Part shown: positions 57,246 to 64,000 of the stretch, piece after piece | How positions within the stretch are numbered: the stretch's first letter is position 1 | Layout: the number at the start of each line of letters is the position of its first letter | NCBI GenBank assembly: GCA_032622095.1 | Contig: CP136069.1 | Location: 102,888,278 to 102,952,277 of the forward strand | Direction: 5' to 3' | Length of the DNA stretch: 64,000 bases | DNA from: Siphonodentalium dalli | Lineage: Eukaryota > Mollusca > Scaphopoda > Gadilida > Siphonodentaliidae | Translations under genes and position numbers: made by a program | The notes under the pieces: generated by a model | What the model saw: the letters and a program-made list of their open reading frames with translations, nothing else | Databases searched by the model: none | Told to the model about the DNA's origin: nothing

Positions 57246-57595
57246 GAATCTGTGTTCTGTACGATTTATTTTGGTGGAAAATGTGCATATGACCCAAATA
57301 AAAATGTTGAACAAAAACAAACTCTTTATTTCTGGATTATTTCAATATTATTCAATAATCTGAGCTATGTTTCAAATAATAGTACTGGATTTGAATTTTG
57401 TGATATACGTCCGAAAACTGTTCTCTGTAAGTGACTGACAGAGAAGTATGAAGACACAATTACCACCTTAGCGAATGTCCAAAAAAAATAAAATGATTCA
57501 AGCATTTTTATTTTTATTTTTTTTTTCGACCGACCCTACCAAAACAAGGTTAACAAAATCCGTAAAGCAGAAATTTTTTTAAGTTTGGCCTAAGT
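57246..57595. other. short gene-free stretch
   Basis: No motif, repeat or RNA signature is seen apart from A/T homopolymers near 57480-57530. Confidence 0.4.
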
Positions 57596-58020
57596 TGCCA
57601 GCTGGGCAAAGTATTTGGGACGAACGTAACATTTGAAACTTATTCCATATTGCTTATTCTCAAAAATATCTCTTTCGGCCAATTTGACCATCCCAAATAT
57701 CCCATCTATAGAAACACCCCTAAGCCCATGCATCACCCCCGGAGGGTACCACCCTGAGGGGGTGAAAATGGGGTATGGACCATTTTCGAGAACGGTAAGG
57801 ATTTCGGCCAATTTGACGGCATAGATATGTGGGCCGCCCAAATGCACCTTATATAAACACCCCGACCCCAAGTATCACCCCGGGAGGTACCACCCGAGCG
57901 GGTGAACATGGGGTATAGACCATTTTCGAGAACGGTAAGGATTTCGGTCAAGGAGTGTGTGGCTCGCCCTAAATACTCCATACAAACACATCAACCCTAG
58001 TACCCGGGTGGTACCACCAC
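57596..58020. repeat. tandem repeat, two-plus units of about 165 bp
   Basis: Units share TCGGCCAATTTGAC, CACCCC(C/G)GGAGGTACCACCC, GGGTGAANATGGGGTATNGAC and CATTTTCGAGAACGGTAAGG. Each has a GC-rich self-complementary GGAGG/ACCACC part. A looser relative is at 62480-62700. Confidence 0.65.
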
Positions 58021-58162
58021 AAGGTAGTAGAGTTGCTTATGTACTTTCGTGGGATTTTTTTTGAACAAATATAGAGACTATGATATTATGATAGGGTATC
58101 ACTTACTTTGTCGGAAAAAGTTTGTTTGTTTGACTTCATGGGTCCGCGACTGGAGATAATTA

Positions 58163-58184
58163 TGACGTCACAAAGATGACGTCA
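58163..58184. promoter_or_regulatory. two consensus CRE-like TGACGTCA palindromes 14 bp apart
   Basis: TGACGTCA occurs at 58163-58170 and again at 58177-58184. TGACGTCA is the CREB/ATF consensus. No gene start follows nearby, and a single GTGACGTCATCAG also occurs in a repeat near 62370, so the pair may simply belong to a repeat. Confidence 0.3.
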
Positions 58185-61100
58185 TTGTCAGTTCAGTTCA
58201 GATGAAGGGTTGTCATAAGAACTGACGAATTCAGCGCATATTTCTTAATTGTTATACATTCTTTTCAGTTAGGGCAATTCATCAATGGTAGTTCTCGAAG
58301 TACAGTACCCAATTTAACGGGGAAATGTTATTCCAGTCAAAGATGGCTGCCAAAATGGCACTAAAAAATCAACAATTTTGCGATTTTCAAGAATCTCATG
58401 TAAATGACCTTCCGTTTGGTATCGACTGCGAATTGTGACAATTCTGTGTTTAATTATTGCTTCAGCAATGTGGTGACCAATTGTATTGTACAAAACGTTG
58501 TTCGATCTGTCAAAAATCCACTTTAGACAATCGAATTATATCATCTTGTAAAAATTAATTCCGATTTTGTAGCAATAGATTTAAAGAAACGAGCGGCATT
58601 CAGTGATGGGAAAGAAGTATTCGTGCCACATGCGGAATTATTATCACACTTCAACAAAACTGTTCAATTTCATCCAAGATGGCTACCAAAATGGCAGTCA
58701 AAATACAAAAGTCAGTGTTCTTTGCGGTACATCACCAAATGTCGCCATGGCATTCTATCATGGGGAATTAGGTTAATCGGCTAATTTTAAGTATATGGTC
58801 ATAGCTTTAATTTATTATACAAATTAGCGATGTCCTATTCGGCATACGCGGCATTTCTTTAAATTTCCTGATATTAAGTGAGGAAGGTGTTGAAGAGAAA
58901 ATCCAACTCACTATGTGAAATTAGAAAGTATCTTAGACCGCTATCTTAGCTTGGGTGGGCAAGTGTTACTATTCCAACGTCTAGACTTATGTGCTATACT
59001 CTAAACCAAAGTACTAAATGAGAAGTAATGGTGGTTACCATATCAAATGGTAATTGATGATGCAGTTAATCGTTAGTGTTAGTTCTTGTCGTGACATATC
59101 TGTAGCAAATGCATATAGTGTATCATAGCAGGTAGCAATACGCAATTGTTTATTGTGATAGCTATGAAGTGGGATTGTACTTCTCAGCTATACCATTAAT
59201 CTTGGCAACAAGAAACAACACATCCTTGTTTATAAAACACAAACAATAGTAGAAGTAATGCTATGGCTGTCATTTAGCCTGCTTGTCTCACTGTTATTTG
59301 CGCTGTAACCTTTAATTAAATGTGCATGGTAACACCATTTGAACCTCGTTTAGCTAAAATTAGCAGGTTTCAATCGTATTGATAAAATCAAAGGTTCTTG
59401 GCTTTCCTCGTGTTCAGTTAATTGGTCGTAACCACACAAAGTGATTCGCCCAATATACGAAAGGTGGCTTGGCATGAACACGGTAGGCTGGTATGGACCA
59501 TTGAGCATACAGCAAACTAATATCCCATATTGATTTCTATGATTTAGGCATGTGAATAGTTTAGTGAGACAATGCATTACGTTTGTACTTCAGTTTAATA
59601 GGAAAGTGGTTCTGGGCAAGGTTATGACTGTGCTGCCGGCCGCACTTGATTGGCGATTATTTTGAAGTTTATCGAAATCAACAGGGACTGCGCAACTGCT
59701 TTGCATATCCAATCATGCAGCTTAGATGACGAAAGAATGTGAATGGTAAGCGCAATAGATACGAGCCAAAATAGCAGGCGATACTTATTATGATACTAAT
59801 TCCCGCGTTTTGACAAACTGTACGACCACATGGTGGGAAACGGGTGAAACGTCTATTAGTAGTGATGGGTCTTCCGGTGTCCTGTCATCAGTTTGATTTA
59901 TTATGTCCAATATACTCTGGAATCCAGGTTCTTAATACTGAATGACATTATGGGGCAACGCAGTCCACTAACTTCTTACAACATAATGTGAAGTAATATT
60001 TGGAGTTAATAACAGCTCATGACGTGCCATGTTGATTCTGGTTATAACGTTATCATGAACCAAAGGGAATGTGGAAATGAAGGAAGTTGAATTAGCACGC
60101 GTAACTACGGAGGTGGCCATGGTTCACTATAATAATAATAATGGCATCTTTCAGATCATATTATATAGGCCGATCCATATATATTATAATGACTCAAACT
60201 GTTCTTATTCTATTCGACTAGGAGTTATCAGATCAGTCTGGCTATATCCCATAAATTGTATATATCATGCTGCATTCATGCATCTTGATAACCCCCCAAC
60301 CAAGTGGCATATATAGATTAACTTCAGCAGAACACGGTCATGATGAGGCTATTGTACGCAGAGCTGCATACATATTCACGTGAAAATCAATCCAGTTTGA
60401 TCAGATAGACTTTAGTTTAAACAGTATTTATTCCACGAATAATACAAAAACTATTAGTATACGTTTAACCGTGGACAGGATTCGACATCAACTGTGCAGG
60501 CTTATGTGAGTAATTTCCGGGAATCATTTTATATTCACCCCACCTAACGATAGTGTTATGGTCCAGATACACATAAACGCTACTTGTATATGAGACAAAC
60601 TAATTATATACATCTGTACATACATGTAGTGATACATAAGTATGCTAATATCGCTGCAATACAAGTAAATATATTGCTTGAGTTCTGGTTCAAATTTGTC
60701 AAGATCCCAACTTGGTCGTCATAGTAATGCACGTGTGGAAATGTAGCGGTACTTTAATAGTATGAACTGGTGACAAGAAGCACGAGGCAATCATCAACAT
60801 TTCTTCCTGCACATATGTTTGCCAGAATGGTAGGATGGGGTTTCTGATAATTTTTCCAATCACCAAGAGTACCCACACAAGGGTTGATTTTACGAAGACT
60901 TTTATGGAAAACGTCAGAAAACGTCCGTGTAGCTTCGACAGACTATCCAACCCCATTCATCTACCAAGCCTATACCGGCGGTATACATGTATCATGGTGA
61001 AATGGAAAAGAATAAAGTATAGCTAGAATATCTGAACAAGGCTCCGGGCGATCTCCTGGTTTATATTGTCAATTTCAGGCTTCAAAAGCCAGCTACTGTT

Positions 61101-62479
61101 AGCTATATACAGTAATCTGATTGAGTCCGTCGCTAGACCTTTTAGTATACGAGTAGATATTAGATAAACTCAATCGTTATCGATATGCAAGAACGTATGG
61201 CGATCACATGCATGATTTGAGCATTGGTAGCTGACATCGCCTGAAGTTGGAAACTTCACTATTATCTCCACATACCACGTAGGTCTCTATTAAATTATTT
61301 ATATAATATCAGAATCGAGTTTGACACAAGTCCATTTACTTAACGTGCTCGAACATATATTTCCGTTTTATATATTTCTCACCGAAAGCCCATGTATGAT
61401 AATGATATGCGTATGTACCTTTCTTGCACGCTGTGATATATTTCGGAAATATATCTATTTTAATGTCAAATTTCGCCATTTCCGCCACATTGGCGGCCAT
61501 CTCGATTACAATGAGATATTAATAACTCCGGATAATCTAAATCGGAGTACATTCATTCATATATCTAACACCGAGATATCGTTCTCCCGTTGCGGACATG
61601 TTATTTGACGTGTGCAAATATAATGTTTGGCGAATTTTCACGATGCTTATTTGGACAATAATTGTCATATGAACTCGCATATTGAGTCATTGCGGAAAGG
61701 CAACTACTATGAATGTGCCGTAACATGGCAGATATTTATTTGGAAGAAGCAAATTAGTCAACTACATTCACCTTCTACATGACAGAAACGTAATTGGATG
61801 AAAAGGGGTAAAATTTGCGTATTATCATATTTTGGCCGCCATCTTGGAAGCCATCTTGGATTAAGTTGACAGTTTCTGGATCCAGTTAGATGTAAATATC
61901 TTATGCAATGATCATACTTATTTCCATCATCGATTATTTCTAAATGTCTATAAGGATATAGTTAGAAAATAAAAAAGTATATTTTGGCGAAATTCATACC
62001 AATTCCTTTAAATAATCGCATTTGGAGAATTAAATCAAGGTTATGATTCAAGAAATCAACTAATGTGATGCCTAAGTGAGTTGTTATCAAGATTGAAGAG
62101 AAGTATATTCCCTAATCGTCACCAGTTCGATACAATCGGAAATGATGTAAGCGACATGTATGGAAAATCATCAATTTCCCACTTCCGGTCGCCATTTTGG
62201 CGGCCATCTTTGATCAAGAGGACAAATTTTTATATCAAAATATAACATGGCGTCACACCATGTACGGTACAAAAGGTTTGTCATTTATTTTATATCAAAA
62301 TTATATTTTTATCATGAAATATAACAATGGCGAACTTAAAAAAATGAGCATGGCGGCCATCTTTGTGACGTCATCAGACCACCCAGTCGCGACCCCAGGG
62401 GGTCTAACAAAAAAATTTCTGAAGTAGAGACCATATACTGGTTCATGAACATGGTCTCTATATTTGTTCATGAATTTCC
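58185..62479. other. long stretch without a supported gene
   Basis: All frames are short and lack known domains; the longest in-ATG ones (60071-60316, 61321-61608) show no motif and no convincing splice context. Small GCCATTTTGGCGGCCATCTT-type pieces occur near 58340, 58675, 61490, 61835 and 62190, relatives of the GCCATCTTGGAT modules elsewhere. 59000-61300 looks like single-copy sequence. Confidence 0.45.
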
Positions 62480-62949
62480 CACGGGAGCCCAAAATCTGAC
62501 ATAAGCGACTCTACTAAGGGGTGAAAATCTGGTTTGGACCTTTTTATTCAGTATTCGCAAAAATGTCAATTTGACATCATGGATGGGTGGCCCGCACCAA
62601 ATACCACATGGAACCCACATCCCACCACCCCTCACCCCAAATATCATTGACTGGAATATTAAACAAGGTTCACAGACATGTAGCAATTTCGACGACCGAC
62701 GCCATATCTGATGTATGGAAATGTACTTGATGATTCGGTACCTGACTGAGATTGGGGAATATTTGTGTCGTGACCAGGGACGTGGCTTGTGGGTCTCGTT
62801 TGTGGAGGTCCGTGGATTCAGTTCCTTGTTCCATGATCCTTATTCCGCCTCCGATTCAAATCTGTTAGTTTCTTGTTTTCTGTTTTTTTTTTATTCAACC
62901 TCAGATTCAGTTTTTTTTAGTAGTTAGCATTTCTTCAGCCACCTATTCG
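62480..62949. repeat. diverged relative of the 57.6-58.0 kb repeat, then unassigned sequence
   Basis: Blocks such as GGGGTGAAAATCTGGTTTGG, TGTCAATTTGACATCATGG and GGGTGGCCCGCACC resemble the earlier units in order. 62700-62949 shows T-runs and no recognisable feature. Confidence 0.4.
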
Positions 62950-64000
62950 AATTATTTGCCGGATTGCCCAGGGTTTGCAGCATATAGCCACATTATACCC
63001 GGCCGCAAATGGGCGTATAGAGGTTGGCGTAAAAATTACCCAAATTTTTTTCTTCTAAATTACCGATTGTGGGAGATTTATCTTATTGGTGGCCACTCTT
63101 GGTGTGAGTTCGTCCATATAGCAACCTTAGGAGGGATCACTGTCAAAAAAGTACCCGGATAGGCCATTATACCCGCAGCCCAAATTGACCGTGAGTAGAG
63201 TCTGGCGTTGAAACAGACCAATAAAATGCTGCTAAATTCTCGATTGTGGGATTTCAATCCTATTTGTGGCCCCTTGTGGGGGTGAATTCGTTCATATAGA
63301 CACCAAGGAACAATTCACCGCAATAATAGTACAAGGGTACCCTGCCACAAATTGGGCGTAAGTTGCGTCTAGCGTCAAAAACGGACCCTGAAATGTCTCC
63401 AAATTCCCGATTCTGGGGGATTCATCTTATTTGTGGCCACTTTTGGTGTTAATTTGTCTATAGGGAACCTAGGGGCAAATTACTGTAAAAAAAGTAGCCG
63501 GTTATCACATTATAACTGCCACAAATTGGGCGTAAGTAGAGTCTGGCGTCACAACGGACACTAAACTGTTGCTAAATTCCTGACTGGGAGACCTATATAT
63601 GCGATTGGAGGCATCTTTTGTGGTGAATTCACACATAGCCAATTTAGGCGCGAATCACTATCGGCTAACCGGGTAGCCAATTTTATCAGTCCACAAATAG
63701 GGCGTAAGTAGAGTATGGGATCCAAACGAACCCTAAAATGTTGCTGAATTCCCGATTGTGAGATATATATGCTATTGGTTGCTCCCTTTTGGGGTGAATT
63801 CGACCATAACCACCATAGGGCCAAATCACTGTTAAAAACATATCCGGCTAGTAGAGTCTGTATGCAAACAGGACTTAAAATATTGCTTAACTCCCGATTG
63901 TAACACACCAATTTATGCTATTGGTGGCACATGTTGGTGTGAATTGGTCCATAACAACCTTTCCGTCCTCTGGGTACCCACCACCCCCTAATTTTCTTTC
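62950..64000. repeat. tandem array of about 175-bp units reaching the window end
   Basis: About six diverged units share AAATTCCCGATTGTGGGAG, TTATTGGTGGCC, TTTTGGTGTGAATTCGTCCAT, AACCTAGGG, AATCACTGTNAAAAA, GTANCCGG, CCACAAATTGGGCGTAAGTAG and AGTCTGGCGTC. Units start near 63062, 63238, 63407, 63580, 63755 and 63890. The array probably continues beyond the window. It has no coding content. Confidence 0.75.

Noticed and set aside
60071-61608. Frames at 60071-60316 and 61321-61608 as possible host exons
   Set aside because: No domain, no clear splice sites and no codon-bias contrast with the surroundings could be seen.

Overview
The window is eukaryotic, intergenic and dominated by repeats. No intact host gene is recognised. 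The style of the repeats points to a lophotrochozoan, most likely a bivalve mollusc: modules opening with TTTTAGCTCACCTGAG, modules with AGTTTGAGCTATTGCCATGG, GAGTTATGGCCC blocks, tandem units of 160-200 bp housed inside mobile elements, and many short hAT and foldback elements. Species and chromosome cannot be read from the sequence.

Layout. (1) 1-6094, minus strand: a decayed Ty3/gypsy-class LTR retrotransposon, cut by the window start, whose domains run gag - protease - integrase - reverse transcriptase. Integrase before RT is the Gmr1-type order. Its tandem-repeat leader and LTR segment are themselves duplicated in tandem. (2) 7856-11400, minus strand: a full-length but broken copy of a dispersed protein family of unknown function, split by a hAT-like insertion. 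(3) 13.1-24.1 kb: mollusc-type dispersed repeats, a second broken transposase-like gene (15230-16270), and a 754-bp TIR element with a TA target duplication (23159-23912). (4) 25404-37007: a large element with inverted terminal arms of about 850 bp and an internal array of about 184-bp units. It was later split by (5) a young 5.77-kb LTR retrotransposon (30314-36086) with two 765-bp LTRs that look identical and a GGTA target duplication. That element keeps gag and protease, has an apparently complete -1 frameshift signal at the gag stop, and lacks RT, RNase H and the integrase core; protease is fused in frame to the integrase C-terminal domain. (6) 38.5-54.9 kb: a 6.5-kb segment present twice in tandem and bounded by three copies of a 1.15-kb hAT element. 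The middle copy is a left/right hybrid of the outer two, as expected from unequal crossing over between flanking hAT copies. (7) 55.7-57.2 kb: another hAT element with a perfect 8-bp duplication. (8) 57.6-58.0 and 62.95-64.0 kb: tandem arrays. The 58-62.9 kb stretch holds no gene I can support.

The history can be partly ordered. Old coding elements (1, 2, 15.2-16.3 kb) carry many stops and frameshifts. Tandem arrays and long-TIR elements came next and were hit by hAT and LTR insertions. The youngest events are the LTR element at 30.3 kb and the 7.7-kb tandem duplication. The young LTR element has no polymerase or integrase core, so it would need enzymes from a related full-length element.
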